Shown here piece by piece: positions 25,902-36,274 of a stretch of DNA of 43,942 nt. Source of the DNA: an uncultured Verrucomicrobia subdivision 3 bacterium (GTDB lineage: Bacteria; Verrucomicrobiota; Verrucomicrobiia; Limisphaerales; UBA11358); the NCBI GenBank assembly GCA_903833055.1, contig CAILDU010000148.1, forward strand, positions 1 to 43,942. Reading direction: 5' to 3'. The translations under genes and the position numbers were made by a program. Numbering within the stretch: the stretch's first letter is position 1; each line of letters opens with the position of its first letter. The notes under the pieces were generated by a model that saw nothing but the letters and a program-made list of their open reading frames with translations, was not told the origin of the DNA and did not search any database.

Positions 25902-27284
25902 ATGTTCGAAAAAGTATTGGTCGCCAATCGCGGGGAAATTGCCGTCCGCATCATTCGCGCGTGCAAGGAAATGAACATCCGCACGGTCGCGGTGTATTCC
26001 GAAGTGGACGCGAATTCGATGCACGTTCAGATGGCGGACGAGGCGATTTGTATCGGTAAGGCGGCTTCTTCGGAAAGCTATTTGCGGATTGATCGTATTA
26101 TCAGCGCGGCGGAAATTGCTGACGTGGATGCGATTCATCCGGGCTATGGATTTTTATCGGAAAACGCGCACTTTGCGGAAGTTTGCGAAAGTTGCAACAT
26201 TCGTTTTATTGGACCGAGTCCGCGTGCGATGAGTGCGCTGGAAGATAAAGCGGTCAGTCGCGCCCTCGCCAAAAAAGCGGGCGTGGAAGTTCCGCCCGGT
26301 TCCGAAGGCACGGTTGACAACGAGAAAGACGCGTTGGCTATTGCCAAAAAAATCGGTTATCCGGTGATGGTGAAAGCCGTCGCGGGCGGCGGCGGGCGCG
26401 GAATGCGTATCGCTCACAATGACATTTCGTTGGTCAAGGGTTACCACACAGCGCGTTCCGAGGCGGAAAAATGTTTCGGCAATTCCGCCGTTTACATTGA
26501 AAAATTCATCGAGAACCCGCATCACATTGAGATTCAAATTCTCGGTGACACGAAGGGGAAAATCATCCACCTCGGCGAGCGCGACTGTTCGGTGCAGCGT
26601 CGCAATCAGAAGTTGATTGAGGAATCGCCGTCACCGTTACTGGAATATAAATTTAAGAAGTTGCGGGATAAAATTGGTAAGGCGGCCATCCGCATTGCCG
26701 AGGCGGCGCGTTACACGAATGCCGGCACGGTGGAATTCATCGTGGATGACAACGGCAATTTCTATTTTCTCGAAGTCAACAAGCGCATTCAAGTTGAACA
26801 TCCGGTCACGGAAGAAGTCACGGGCATTGACCTCGTGCGCGCGCAAATTGAAATCGCGATGGGCGAACCGCTCCGTTACTCGCAGAGCGACATCGTGATG
26901 AAAGGTCACGCCATTGAGTGCCGCATCAATGCGGAAGATCCTTTCAATGATTTTCGCCCCAGCCCTGGTCGCATCGAGATGTATTATCAGCCAGGCGGAC
27001 GGGAAGTGCGCGTGGACACGCACGCCTACGCGGGCTACACGATTCCGCCGACTTACGACTCGATGATCGGCAAGCTCATTGTGCGCGGTAAAGATCGCCG
27101 CGACGCGATTGACCGCATGAACCGCGCGTTGAACGAGTTTATGATTACCGGCGTGAAAACGACGATTTCATTTCAGCAAGCCATCATGCAGGATCCGAAT
27201 TTCCGACGCGGTGTGTATTCAACAAACTTTGTCGAACAACTGCTCGGCGGCGCGCGGCGCGAATTGATTGAGGAAAAAACCTGA
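25902..27284 (+). CDS. accC: Acetyl-CoA carboxylase biotin carboxylase subunit
   Basis: [72 protein letters not shown]. Confidence 0.98.
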   Translation: MFEKVLVANRGEIAVRIIRACKEMNIRTVAVYSEVDANSMHVQMADEAICIGKAASSESYLRIDRIISAAEIADVDAIHPGYGFLSENAHFAEVCESCNIRFIGPSPRAMSALEDKAVSRALAKKAGVEVPPGSEGTVDNEKDALAIAKKIGYPVMVKAVAGGGGRGMRIAHNDISLVKGYHTARSEAEKCFGNSAVYIEKFIENPHHIEIQILGDTKGKIIHLGERDCSVQRRNQKLIEESPSPLLEYKFKKLRDKIGKAAIRIAEAARYTNAGTVEFIVDDNGNFYFLEVNKRIQVEHPVTEEVTGIDLVRAQIEIAMGEPLRYSQSDIVMKGHAIECRINAEDPFNDFRPSPGRIEMYYQPGGREVRVDTHAYAGYTIPPTYDSMIGKLIVRGKDRRDAIDRMNRALNEFMITGVKTTISFQQAIMQDPNFRRGVYSTNFVEQLLGGARRELIEEKT

Positions 27285-27378
27285 TTCAATTACGTCCCAT
27301 TCGCCGGCTGGCCGATTTTTTGTTTTAGAATTAAATTTGACAGCACCCCTGCCCCGCTTATCTTGAGCCTCAAACATT

Positions 27379-27888
27379 ATGGCTGACATTCCTCCGATTA
27401 ATCCCGTCCCCACGTCCGGACCAACCGGCGCAGTGACACCGCCTAAAAATGAAACTGGCGCGGTGCTGCCGCCGAAAAAAGAAACTGGCAAAGTTCAACC
27501 TAAAAAGGAAACCGTCCGCATCAATCTGCCGCCCAAGCCGACCGCCGCGCCGACCATCAAACTACCGACGCTGCCGCCCGGTGGACCGACCGGCGCGCCC
27601 AGTCCCGTGTCTGCAAACGCGCCTGCGCCTGCCGCACCTACGCCCGCTTTAAGGACTGCCGCCGCGCCCGCCGCTGCTGCTGCTGCACCCACCAAAGGAG
27701 CCGCACCCGTTGCTGCCGCACAAAAAGGCGCACCGATTCAACGCGCCGCCGCACCCATCGTGCCGTCCATCAAGACGGTTGATAAGGTTTTGATTTTCTC
27801 TGCTTGCGTCGCCAGCCTGGCTGCTATTGGCGGTGTGACGTGGGTATTTCTCACTTTGAAAAACGTCGTTGAAAATTTCTCCAGCTAA
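27379..27888 (+). CDS. Pro/Ala-rich hypothetical protein with C-terminal TM helix
   Basis: Low-complexity P/A/T/K-rich N-terminus and hydrophobic VLIFSACVASLAAIGGVTWVFLTL. Confidence 0.7.
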   Translation: MADIPPINPVPTSGPTGAVTPPKNETGAVLPPKKETGKVQPKKETVRINLPPKPTAAPTIKLPTLPPGGPTGAPSPVSANAPAPAAPTPALRTAAAPAAAAAAPTKGAAPVAAAQKGAPIQRAAAPIVPSIKTVDKVLIFSACVASLAAIGGVTWVFLTLKNVVENFSS

Positions 27889-27894
27889 TAAATT

Positions 27895-28227
27895 ATGGCC
27901 TCACCTCTAATCGTCACCCTCACACAGGATAATTTTGAAACCGAAGCGCTGAAATCCGCCACGCCCGTGCTTGTGGATTTCTGGGCCGAATGGTGTGGCC
28001 CGTGCAAGATGATTGCGCCCGTGCTCGACGAACTTGCCACGGAATTTCAAGGCAAAGTCAAAATCGGCAAGGTCAACATTGATGAACATCAAGGCCTCGC
28101 CGCGCAGTTTGGCGTGCGCGCAATTCCAACTTTGCTCGTCATCAAAAACGGCCAAGTCGCCGAACAAATGGTCGGGGCCAAAAGCAAACGCGACTTGAAG
28201 GCCAGCCTCGACAAAGCGATTGCTTAA
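27895..28227 (+). CDS. trxA: Thioredoxin
   Basis: [51 protein letters not shown]. Confidence 0.97.
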   Translation: MASPLIVTLTQDNFETEALKSATPVLVDFWAEWCGPCKMIAPVLDELATEFQGKVKIGKVNIDEHQGLAAQFGVRAIPTLLVIKNGQVAEQMVGAKSKRDLKASLDKAIA

Positions 28228-28240
28228 ATAATTTCGACGC

Positions 28241-28280
28241 AAAACGGCAAGGCGGATTTTCCCGCTTTGCCGTTTTTCTT
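28241..28280 (+). terminator. Rho-independent terminator downstream of trxA
   Basis: AAAACGGCAAGGCGG / CCGCTTTGCCGTTTT stem (one G-T wobble) followed by TTTTTCTTTTT. Confidence 0.8.
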
Positions 28281-28299
28281 TTTCCGCTAATTTAACCTT

Positions 28300-29448
28300 A
28301 TGACTTTGTCTGAAATTCTTTCCAACGAAGAACTGCGCCAGCACGAATTTCCCGTTGCGAAAAATAAAATTTTCCTCGGCCACGCCGGCGTCTGTCCGCT
28401 TCCGCGCCGCGTCGCGCAGGCGATGATTGACTGCGCCAACGGCGCCACGCTTGGCGATCAAGAAGCCTTCGTCATGCACAAAATTGCCGAAACGCGCAAG
28501 GCTGGTGCAAAATTATTGAACTGCGAGCCGGACGAAGTTTCGCTCGTCGGCCCAACTTCGCTTGCGTTGAGCCTCGTTGCGGCTGGATTAAAATTTCGCA
28601 AAGGCGACAACATCCTGATTTATCACGACGATTATCCGTCCAATGTTTATCCGTGGCTCGCGCTCGCCGACCAAGGCGTGAAAGTCCGCCTCCTCAACAC
28701 GCGTGGCCTCGGCATCATCCGCGCGATTGACGTGATGGGTCAGGTGGACGAAAACACGCGCCTCGTCGCACTCGCCTCGAATCATTTCATCAGCGGCTAC
28801 CGGCTCGACCGTAATGCGGTCGGAAAATTCCTGCGTGAACGCGGAATTTTATTTTGCCTCGACGCGATTCAAACGCTCGGCGCATTTCCAACGACGGTGG
28901 AGAATGTGGATTTTCTCGCCGCCGATTCGCACAAATGGCTGCTCGGCCCGTGCGGCGCAGGTTTGCTTTACGTCAAAAAGGATTTGCAGGAAAAATTAAA
29001 TCCGCCCATTTACGGCTGGCACAATGTTCGCAACCCAAATTTTGTCGCGCAGGCAAAAATTGAATTCCGTAGCGGCGCGGCGAAGTTTGAAGCGGGCACG
29101 CACAATTTAATCGGCCTTGTCGGTTTGCTGGCAGCGATGGAATTGGCGCTGGAACTCGGTGTGGAAAATATCGCCTCCGAATTATTACGCAAACGCGCGT
29201 GGCTTGTTCCCGCATTGCAGGCCAAGGGTTTTGTCGTGTTGAACGCCGAACCAAAAGCCGAAAACGCCAGCGGCATTACGACTTTTTTCACGCAGGGAAA
29301 AGACCTCGCGCCGCTGCACCAAAAATTAGCCGACGCCGGTGTCATCGCGTCATTACGCACCGACCGTAAGGGACAAAATTATATCCGCCTCTCGCCACAC
29401 TTTTACACCACCGACGCCGAATTGCAGCGCGTCGTAGAACTGCTTTAA
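28300..29448 (+). CDS. Class V aminotransferase (PLP-dependent, SufS/NifS superfamily)
   Basis: IFLGHAGVCPLPRRVAQAM, SHKWLLGPCGAGLLYVKKDL, FEAGTHNLIGLVGLLAAMEL. Confidence 0.9.
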   Translation: MTLSEILSNEELRQHEFPVAKNKIFLGHAGVCPLPRRVAQAMIDCANGATLGDQEAFVMHKIAETRKAGAKLLNCEPDEVSLVGPTSLALSLVAAGLKFRKGDNILIYHDDYPSNVYPWLALADQGVKVRLLNTRGLGIIRAIDVMGQVDENTRLVALASNHFISGYRLDRNAVGKFLRERGILFCLDAIQTLGAFPTTVENVDFLAADSHKWLLGPCGAGLLYVKKDLQEKLNPPIYGWHNVRNPNFVAQAKIEFRSGAAKFEAGTHNLIGLVGLLAAMELALELGVENIASELLRKRAWLVPALQAKGFVVLNAEPKAENASGITTFFTQGKDLAPLHQKLADAGVIASLRTDRKGQNYIRLSPHFYTTDAELQRVVELL

Positions 29449-31598
29449 TTTTCCCGGTGACTGAATTCGCGAATCATCGCGCGCCACCACGGCGCGAGCT
29501 TTTCTTCAGGCCGCAGCCACGCTTGTTGATGCAGCCAAACCATCACACGCTGGTCGGCCATCACGGTCATGCGCTCGGACGAGTTTAATTTTTCCGGGCC
29601 ACCCGACAAAAGTTTTTCGCCAAGTTCCCGCGCCGCATCCGTGCCCGCGCCGATTTTGGTGAAGTGTTCCGCATACACTGGATTCAATTGCTTCTCGCGC
29701 AGCAGCGTGACGTGAATCGCATTCACATACGGGTCGAGCACGGCGGCGGCGAGTCCGGCGTGGACGTGGCAGCGTGGCGAATTATCTTCCGTCAGCTCGT
29801 GGATTTTCATCCGCGAACGCAGCGAAACAAGTTCCATCGGCGGCGCAGTTTCTTCCGGCGTTAAAAATAATCCGGCGCTTTTGGCGCGCGTGCCGAGGCT
29901 GCGGCGGCTCGTCAGCACGCTCAATGGAATTGAGAAAACCATGCCCGCCAGCACCGGCGTGAACCACCAGAAAAGTCCCGGATCCAGTTCCAAAGTGAAA
30001 CAGCCCCACGCGAGGCCGATGAGCGTGTGACCCCAATGACGTTGCACGGCGTAAAGCCAGTCCGTGCCGTCGGCAGTGCGACTTTGCGTCGTCCAGCCGA
30101 CGCTGATGCCGGCGATGTTGGTGATGACAAACCGCGTGTGCCAGAGCATGAGCAGCGGCGCGTGCAGCGTGGAAAAAATGGTTTCGCAGATGACGCCGCC
30201 GGTGGCGTTGAGCAATCCGCCGAACTGTTTGCGGCGCGGCCAGTCGTTCGCGAGATCAATGAGCGAGAGAAATTTCGGCAACATGATTACCGCCATGCAA
30301 ATGATGAAAACCAGCGATGCGTGCGCCGTGCCGCTCCAATTTTTGAGATACGGATTGAACGACTGCACGGTGATGTCCGACAGACCGGTCAGTTTTTGAA
30401 CGCAATAAATCCATTCAAACGTAATTAGAAACGCAAGCCAAAGCGGACTCGCGACGTAACCAAAAATTCCCAGAATCAAGTGCATCCGGCTCACGCCGCG
30501 CAAGCCTTTCGCAAACAGCACGAGGCCGTGTTGCAAATTTCCCTGACACCAGCGGCGTTCGCGCTGGGCGTTTTCGATCAATGCCTGCGGGGCTTCTTCG
30601 TAGCTGCCTTCCAAATCGTAGGCGAGCCAGACGGCCCAATTTTCGCGCAGCATCAGCGCGGCTTCGACAAAATCGTGCGAGAGAATTTGTCCGCCGAAAG
30701 GTTTGCGTCCGGGCAGCGACGGCAGGTCGCAAAACTGCATGAACGGTTCGGTGCGGATGATGGCGTTGTGGCCCCAATAATTTCCAAAATCGAGCGCCCA
30801 ATAATTCAGGCCGGAAATAAATACCGGCGCGTAGAGGCGATTCGCAAATTGCTGGATGCGGCCAAATAAACTTTCTGCATTTACGAGTGCTGGCACGGTT
30901 TGAATCAAGCCAGTGGTCGGATGCGCCTCCATCAATTTCACCAAGTCCACCAAGGTTTCGCCGCGCATCACGCTGTCGGCGTCGCAGCAGATGAAGTAGC
31001 GATAGCGCATGCCCCAAGTGTTGAGGAAGTCGCGGACGTTGCCGCTCTTGCGCGCTTCGTTGAACAAACGGCGGCGATAATAAATTTTTCCGAGCGCGTC
31101 GAGATCGCGCACGAGTTCCGACCAACGCGCTTCTTCCTCAACCCAGCGGTCAGGATTGGTCGAGTCGCTTAAAATAAAAAAATCGAATTGAGCAAGCTGG
31201 CCGGTGCGTTCGAGCGATTCGTAAGTCGCGCGCAAACCTTCGAGCACGCGCACGGAATCTTCATTGTAAATCGGAAAAATAATGGCGGTGCTTGTGCCAC
31301 TGATATTTTGTTCCTTGAAAGGTTTTAGCGCGGTGATACGGCGATTCGTGCCGAACGTGCGGATGAAAAATCCATACACGCCGTGCATGCAGCCGATGGC
31401 GGTGAGCAAAAATAAAATGATGAACAGAACGAGCAGCACGGTGCGCGAGGCGCTCCAGCCGGTGCGCCAAAGCAAATCGGCGAAGAGCATCGAGACGAAA
31501 CCAGTAAGCAGCACCGCCGAGGAGAAAAATAAAAACAGCCGCCAGCCGCGCCGAAGTCGCGGCGGAGTTACAGCGGTAATGTTCGGTGCGTCAGCCAT
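29445..31598 (-). CDS. opgH: Glucans biosynthesis glucosyltransferase H (OpgH/MdoH)
   Basis: TAIIFPIYNEDSVRVLEGLRATYESL, FFILSDSTNPD, YFICCDADSVMRGETLVDLVKLMEAHPTTGLIQT, FGGQILSHDFVEAALMLR, RERRWCQGNLQH. Confidence 0.94.
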   Translation of the reverse strand: MADAPNITAVTPPRLRRGWRLFLFFSSAVLLTGFVSMLFADLLWRTGWSASRTVLLVLFIILFLLTAIGCMHGVYGFFIRTFGTNRRITALKPFKEQNISGTSTAIIFPIYNEDSVRVLEGLRATYESLERTGQLAQFDFFILSDSTNPDRWVEEEARWSELVRDLDALGKIYYRRRLFNEARKSGNVRDFLNTWGMRYRYFICCDADSVMRGETLVDLVKLMEAHPTTGLIQTVPALVNAESLFGRIQQFANRLYAPVFISGLNYWALDFGNYWGHNAIIRTEPFMQFCDLPSLPGRKPFGGQILSHDFVEAALMLRENWAVWLAYDLEGSYEEAPQALIENAQRERRWCQGNLQHGLVLFAKGLRGVSRMHLILGIFGYVASPLWLAFLITFEWIYCVQKLTGLSDITVQSFNPYLKNWSGTAHASLVFIICMAVIMLPKFLSLIDLANDWPRRKQFGGLLNATGGVICETIFSTLHAPLLMLWHTRFVITNIAGISVGWTTQSRTADGTDWLYAVQRHWGHTLIGLAWGCFTLELDPGLFWWFTPVLAGMVFSIPLSVLTSRRSLGTRAKSAGLFLTPEETAPPMELVSLRSRMKIHELTEDNSPRCHVHAGLAAAVLDPYVNAIHVTLLREKQLNPVYAEHFTKIGAGTDAARELGEKLLSGGPEKLNSSERMTVMADQRVMVWLHQQAWLRPEEKLAPWWRAMIREFSHREN

Positions 31599-31599
31599 T

Positions 31600-32214
31600 T
31601 TAGTCGAACCATGATTTCACCTGCTCGAAGCCGCCGTGCGTGAGCCAGAAAACGGCGATGAGCAGCAGCGCAAAAAATCCCCACGCGAGCGCCATGCGGA
31701 CGTAAGGCAGTTTTCCAAAATTTGAAAGCGTCGTGAACGGGCCGAGGTCGAGCGGGCGCGGCGTCATTTTTGACAATTGAAAATCCGGGCCGGCGCGGAA
31801 GAAACTTTCGCGCATGGACTCGACGAATTCCTGCGGCCACGGACCGGGGCGGAGAAATTGATCCTGCCATTTGCCCGGCATATCCGCGAGCAGGAGCGCG
31901 AGACGTCCGCGCGTGGAAAGCGTTTGTTCACTGCCGATCGGCGAGGTTTGCAACACTTCGCCAAACCAGTCGGTGACGATGCGATCCATTTCTTCGGCGG
32001 CGATTTCGGTGGCGCTGCGCCGCGGTTCGGCGGGTGCGCGGCGCTGGGCGCGTTCGAGCACGCGCAGGACGAGCTGGCCGAGCAGCGGCTTGTTGCGGAT
32101 GCGCAGCGCGTGAAAATAATTTTCCACCTTCACATACGCCGCGTTCCATTCCTCCAGCGAGCGTCCGGCGATTTCGCCGGAAACATCCGGCAGAATTTTC
32201 AGGGCGGGCTCCAT
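31600..32214 (-). CDS. Hypothetical protein between opgG and opgH, C-terminal TM helix
   Basis: 204 aa; overlaps opgG 3' end by 16 bp and ends 1 bp before opgH start; TM VRMALAWGFFALLLIAVFWLT. Confidence 0.8.
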   Translation of the reverse strand: MEPALKILPDVSGEIAGRSLEEWNAAYVKVENYFHALRIRNKPLLGQLVLRVLERAQRRAPAEPRRSATEIAAEEMDRIVTDWFGEVLQTSPIGSEQTLSTRGRLALLLADMPGKWQDQFLRPGPWPQEFVESMRESFFRAGPDFQLSKMTPRPLDLGPFTTLSNFGKLPYVRMALAWGFFALLLIAVFWLTHGGFEQVKSWFD

Positions 32215-33812
32215 TGATAAACCCAGGTTTCGCCGACGTTGTTCGTGCCTTGCTGCAACGAGCAGCGCAGGTCAATCGCGTCCTTGCTGCCGGCGGGCGG
32301 AATCATTTTCAGAATCACACGCCACGTTCCGAGAAAATCATTGCGCGTGACAAAGCTGTCCACGATGCGCGCGCCGCCGCTGCAATTGGCAACGACTGTC
32401 GGCGGTTTATTTTCGGGAATGGCGTCGAGTTTTGGCCCGTCGAAATCAATGACGAATTGGCGTCCGCCGAACTGCGCGTCCGGCCCGATGCGCGTGGAGA
32501 CAATACGATTTTCTGAACGCTTCGCATCCGCATCGCCGCCTTCCCAGTGTAGTGTGTAACCGAAACGATACGGTTGAAGCGGCGCGGGTTTATTTTTCGG
32601 ATCCCAGAAAGCGACAATGTTATCAAGGCCTTCGTAGCTGGTGCTCAATTCGACGAGGTGCAAGTCGCCGTCGCCCCAACTGCCGTCCGGCTCGACCCAC
32701 ACACTCGGCACTTGGTGATACAAATTAAAGGTGTCCTGATACGCGGAGAAATTTCTTTCGCGTTGGAGCAGGCCAAAACCCTTGATGTTGGGCGCGTGAA
32801 AAACTTGGTGGCGTGTGGCGGGCGGGTTGTCGAGCGGTCGCCAGAAAGATTCGCCGTTGCCCATGTGGACAAGCAAGCCGTCGCTGTCGTGAACCTCGGT
32901 GCGGTAGTCGTCAAACTTTCTTTCAGTATCTTTGCCGAACCAGAACATACTCGTCAGCGGCGCGAGGCCAATCGTCTTGGACGGTTTACGATTTTTATCT
33001 ACGGCGATGACGTTGTTCGTTTCGCGGAAAAACAAAACGGCGCGGATGCTCACGCTGGTGGTGTCGCCGGGCTTGATGAAAAATTCATACGCGCCCGCGC
33101 AACTTACGCTGTCGAGAATGGCGTAAAGGCGTAATTCGTTATCGCCGCTGCTGGGTTTGCCGAGCCACCAATCGGTGAAGATGGGAAATTCTTCGCCGCG
33201 ATCGCCTTCGCCGGAATCGAGCGCAAGGCCGCGGGCAGATTGTCCGTAACGCAGATTTTTTCCGAGCAAGCGGAAATAGCTCGCGCCGAGAAACGCGCCG
33301 AGTTCGTCGAGTTGATTGGTTTGATTCAGCGGATACAGCAAGCGAAAACCGGCGTAACCGGTCTTGGTGGGAATTTGATTCGCGATGTCGAGTTTGCCGT
33401 AATCAAAAAAGTCCTGCACGAAGCGAATGGGCTGCGTGTGCGTGAGTGTGAATTCGTTGACGTGCACCGGCTCCTGATACAAATAGCCGGGATGAAAAAA
33501 TTCGACGCGAAAGGGAAGTTGATCCGCCGACCAAAGTGCGCGATCTCGGCGAAAACGGATTTCGCGGTATTTGTCGTAGTCGAGATTGTCCTGCCGCAAA
33601 ACTTTCGGGAGGTCGGCGCGCGGCGAGTGGAAGGGTGACTTGGCGCGTTCGAGGGCGCGTTGCGCGACGTAATCCAGATTCACCTCGGCGGATTCCGCGC
33701 CGAGAATTTCCCGCGTGGTCAATAAACTTCCGATTAAAATCAGCAGGCCAAATGGTCGCGACATCACCACTATGAAAACCGAAAAAGTCGTGATTTGCAA
33801 GTTCAGCGGCAT
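32199..33812 (-). CDS. opgG: Glucan biosynthesis protein G (OpgG/MdoG, periplasmic)
   Basis: YDKYREIRFRRDRALW, FFHPGYLYQEPVHVNEF, GASYFRLLGKNLRYGQSARGLALDSG, EEFPIFTDWWLGKP, AFWDPKNKPAPLQPYRFGYTLHW. Start may be 33764 (MSRPFGLLIL). Confidence 0.94.
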   Translation of the reverse strand: MPLNLQITTFSVFIVVMSRPFGLLILIGSLLTTREILGAESAEVNLDYVAQRALERAKSPFHSPRADLPKVLRQDNLDYDKYREIRFRRDRALWSADQLPFRVEFFHPGYLYQEPVHVNEFTLTHTQPIRFVQDFFDYGKLDIANQIPTKTGYAGFRLLYPLNQTNQLDELGAFLGASYFRLLGKNLRYGQSARGLALDSGEGDRGEEFPIFTDWWLGKPSSGDNELRLYAILDSVSCAGAYEFFIKPGDTTSVSIRAVLFFRETNNVIAVDKNRKPSKTIGLAPLTSMFWFGKDTERKFDDYRTEVHDSDGLLVHMGNGESFWRPLDNPPATRHQVFHAPNIKGFGLLQRERNFSAYQDTFNLYHQVPSVWVEPDGSWGDGDLHLVELSTSYEGLDNIVAFWDPKNKPAPLQPYRFGYTLHWEGGDADAKRSENRIVSTRIGPDAQFGGRQFVIDFDGPKLDAIPENKPPTVVANCSGGARIVDSFVTRNDFLGTWRVILKMIPPAGSKDAIDLRCSLQQGTNNVGETWVYQWSPP

Positions 33813-33920
33813 AACCTTCGGGACAATTTCGACAAGTTCATGCCGCCGGCAAGAACGTTTTGCTTTTGAGTGAGCGCGGGTGTCTTGTTTTGGGAATTAA
33901 TTGGCAAAGTTTTAGACAAA

Positions 33921-33948
33921 AAAAGCCGCTGTCGAAACAGCGGCTTTT
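33921..33948. terminator. Bidirectional-type intrinsic terminator
   Basis: Perfect 12-bp stem AAAAGCCGCTGT-CGAA-ACAGCGGCTTTT; T-rich on the minus strand, just downstream of the pseudopilin. Confidence 0.85.
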
Positions 33949-33967
33949 AAGAATTACTGGCAACCAA

Positions 33968-34339
33968 TTATTGCAGACGATGCGCTGGGGTGAGCGTGCT
34001 CAAGGTGCAAGTCGGGTTGGTGCCGACTTTGGTGCAGGCATAAGTGCCACCGGCTGGGCAGGGCGGCAAACTGCCCGCTGAATTCATTTTGATGTAGGGC
34101 GTCAGATCTGTGGTCAAGGTGATGTCGTCGCCGGTTTTCTTGCCTTTTTCAATCGCGAACTGGCTGGCAGCATCGTCAATCTTGCGCAGGTTATTTATGC
34201 AGGCGTTGGCTTGTGAGGTGGCGCGGGCTTTCACGAAGTTGGGAATCGCAATTGCCGCCAACAGGCCGATGATGGCCACGACAATCATAATTTCCACCAG
34301 CGTAAAACCTGCTTTGCGGAGGTCTTTGGTCGGTTTCAT
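33968..34339 (-). CDS. Type II secretion/type IV pseudopilin-like protein (prepilin N-terminal methylation motif)
   Basis: KAGFTLVEIMIVVAIIGLLAAIAIPNFVKAR. Confidence 0.92.
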   Translation of the reverse strand: MKPTKDLRKAGFTLVEIMIVVAIIGLLAAIAIPNFVKARATSQANACINNLRKIDDAASQFAIEKGKKTGDDITLTTDLTPYIKMNSAGSLPPCPAGGTYACTKVGTNPTCTLSTLTPAHRLQ

Positions 34340-34537
34340 TTTGTTTACTTTCAGTTCACGCGGCGGAACGGTGCATCAGGCGGGTTATGATAATGACAGT
34401 GGCGTTCCGGTATTGCCTGATGCAACCGCGCTCCACCATCAGTAGCAAGGTGAAATCCAAATGCAAGATACGACTGTATGACGCGGCCTAATTTTCCTGT
34501 AGGGCTAAACCCTACGCACCGGCGAGCGAAAATTCTT

Positions 34538-35188
34538 TTAACGCGGCGACTGGCTTTCGTGCCAGCGGACGGCATGAAAAATCAGCTCGTTGATGTTGGC
34601 CAGATTGAGCTTTTCTTTGATGCGGGCGCAATAGGCTTGAACCGTCTTGAAACTTACATTCATCTGCTCGGAAATCTGGCGCGTGTTGAGGCCACGTCCA
34701 AGCAGTTGAAAAACTTCCAGTTCGCGGTCGCTCAAAGACTCGACGACGGCGGGCTGGTCGCCCGCACCTTGCACCAGTTTTTGCGCGAGCTGGGCGTTGA
34801 CGGCATTGCTGAAAAAAAGTCCGCCCGCCAGCACCGCACGCAACGCGTCCAGCACTTTGCCCGTGGCCTCGCGCTTCATGATATAGCCAGATGCACCGGC
34901 ACGCATTGCGCGTTCGGCATAAAGCGACTCGTCGTGCATGGACAAAACAATCGTGTTCACTTTTGGGTGCTGCGCCTTGATATCCTTAATGAGCTCGAGT
35001 CCGGAACTGCCCTCGAGTGAAATGTCCACCACCGCCATGCGCGGCGATAATTTGCCAATCAAATCAAGCGCTTCACGCGCATTGGCCGCCTGTCCGCAAA
35101 CTTCGAAGTCGGTTTCTTCGTTAATTAAATTAGCCAGCCATTCGCGCACGAGCGGATGATCATCCACGAGTAAAATTTTATTTTTCAT
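34538..35188 (-). CDS. NarL/FixJ-family response regulator
   Basis: MKNKILLVDDHPLVREWLANLI, MAVVDISLEGSSGLELI, C-terminal LuxR HTH LSDRELEVFQLLGRGLNTRQISEQMNVSFKTVQAYCARIKEKL. Start from internal ATG. Confidence 0.95.
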   Translation of the reverse strand: MKNKILLVDDHPLVREWLANLINEETDFEVCGQAANAREALDLIGKLSPRMAVVDISLEGSSGLELIKDIKAQHPKVNTIVLSMHDESLYAERAMRAGASGYIMKREATGKVLDALRAVLAGGLFFSNAVNAQLAQKLVQGAGDQPAVVESLSDRELEVFQLLGRGLNTRQISEQMNVSFKTVQAYCARIKEKLNLANINELIFHAVRWHESQSPR

Positions 35189-36227
35189 CGGCAATATTTT
35201 CCAAGTCAGGTTGGCTGGAATCCAATACACACACCGCGCGCGTGCCGCCCGCCGGCAAATTTTGAATATCAAAGGTCGCGCCAATCATGCCCGCACGATA
35301 ATCCATGATTCGCAAACCCATGCCCTTTTTTGCGCGCGCATCCGCCGACAAACCCGCGCCGTCATCGGTGACGGCCAGCATAATTTTTTTGCCCGAACCG
35401 GCGAGCGAGATAACAATGTTGCGGGCGCGACCGTGGCGAATCGCATTGCTCACCGCCTCTTGCGCGATGCGATACAAATGCGTATCGGCCTCGGAGGAAT
35501 TCAAAATCACGTCGCCAGAATTTTCAAAACGGCACGCGACATTAAACGCCTTGGAAATGTTTGTAGCTAGATTTTGCAATGCGTCCGCGAGTCCGTTCGC
35601 TTGCAATTCGATGGGATGCAAGCTGCGGGCAAGTTTGCGTGTAAGTTCAATCGCGTCCTCGACCATAACCACTAGACGGCCAGCAGCCTCAGCTTCGACC
35701 ACGGATTTGTCTGTCAATTTTTTCGCCAGAACTTTTCCCGCCAGCGCCGTTGCGGTCAGATGTTGCCCCAGACTGTCGTGCAAATCATGACCGATGCGGC
35801 GCTGCTCGCGTTCGCCAGCTTCGAGCAATTCTTTTTCAAGCCGGTTGCGCTGGCGGATTTCGTCCTGCAACTTTTCCGTCCGCTGTTGAACCAAAATTTG
35901 CAATTCATCCCGCGAAGAAACCAAAATAATTATGAGCAGAAATACTGAAAGACGAATGGCCATATTCCACAATGGCGTCAGCAAATCCGTGTAATGTTCC
36001 CCCGCCGCCATATTGACCAGCAACCAGACCACCGCCGACAACACGGCCATTGCAAACGCCAGTCCCTGCCCGGCTCCTCGCAGCACAAACAAGATCGGCA
36101 GCAGGTAAAAAATAAAAAATGTCAGCTGGTAGCCGGTGATGTAATCCGCCGCCGCCACCACCGCCAGCAACATCAGTCCGCCAACCACACCGGCGGTTTT
36201 TGATGATGCGCGAACGGTTTTTTCCAT
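35178..36227 (-). CDS. Sensor histidine kinase (NarX/DesK type, HisKA_3)
   Basis: EREQRRIGHDLHDSLGQHLTATALAG, LYRIAQEAVSNAIRHGRARNIVISL, VTDDGAGLSADARAKKGMGLRIMDYRAGMIGA; N-terminal TM helices. Confidence 0.95.
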   Translation of the reverse strand: MEKTVRASSKTAGVVGGLMLLAVVAAADYITGYQLTFFIFYLLPILFVLRGAGQGLAFAMAVLSAVVWLLVNMAAGEHYTDLLTPLWNMAIRLSVFLLIIILVSSRDELQILVQQRTEKLQDEIRQRNRLEKELLEAGEREQRRIGHDLHDSLGQHLTATALAGKVLAKKLTDKSVVEAEAAGRLVVMVEDAIELTRKLARSLHPIELQANGLADALQNLATNISKAFNVACRFENSGDVILNSSEADTHLYRIAQEAVSNAIRHGRARNIVISLAGSGKKIMLAVTDDGAGLSADARAKKGMGLRIMDYRAGMIGATFDIQNLPAGGTRAVCVLDSSQPDLENIADEK

Positions 36228-36274
36228 GGCAAAAATGTGACGGGTTTAATCGCTGCGGACAAGCGAAAGAAAAA

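Noticed and set aside
27302-27326. Weak CGGC-TG-GCCG hairpin plus T-run after accC
   Set aside because: Stem too short and loop too small to call a terminator with confidence.
27495-27720. Possible tandem repeat/CRISPR-like low complexity
   Set aside because: It is degenerate Pro/Ala codon usage inside the 27379-27888 CDS, with no regular spacer-repeat unit.
30415-31125. 236-aa minus-strand ORF
   Set aside because: Alternative frame within opgH; Arg-rich shadow translation.
32574-33134. 186-aa plus-strand ORF
   Set aside because: Antisense to opgG, no recognisable motif.
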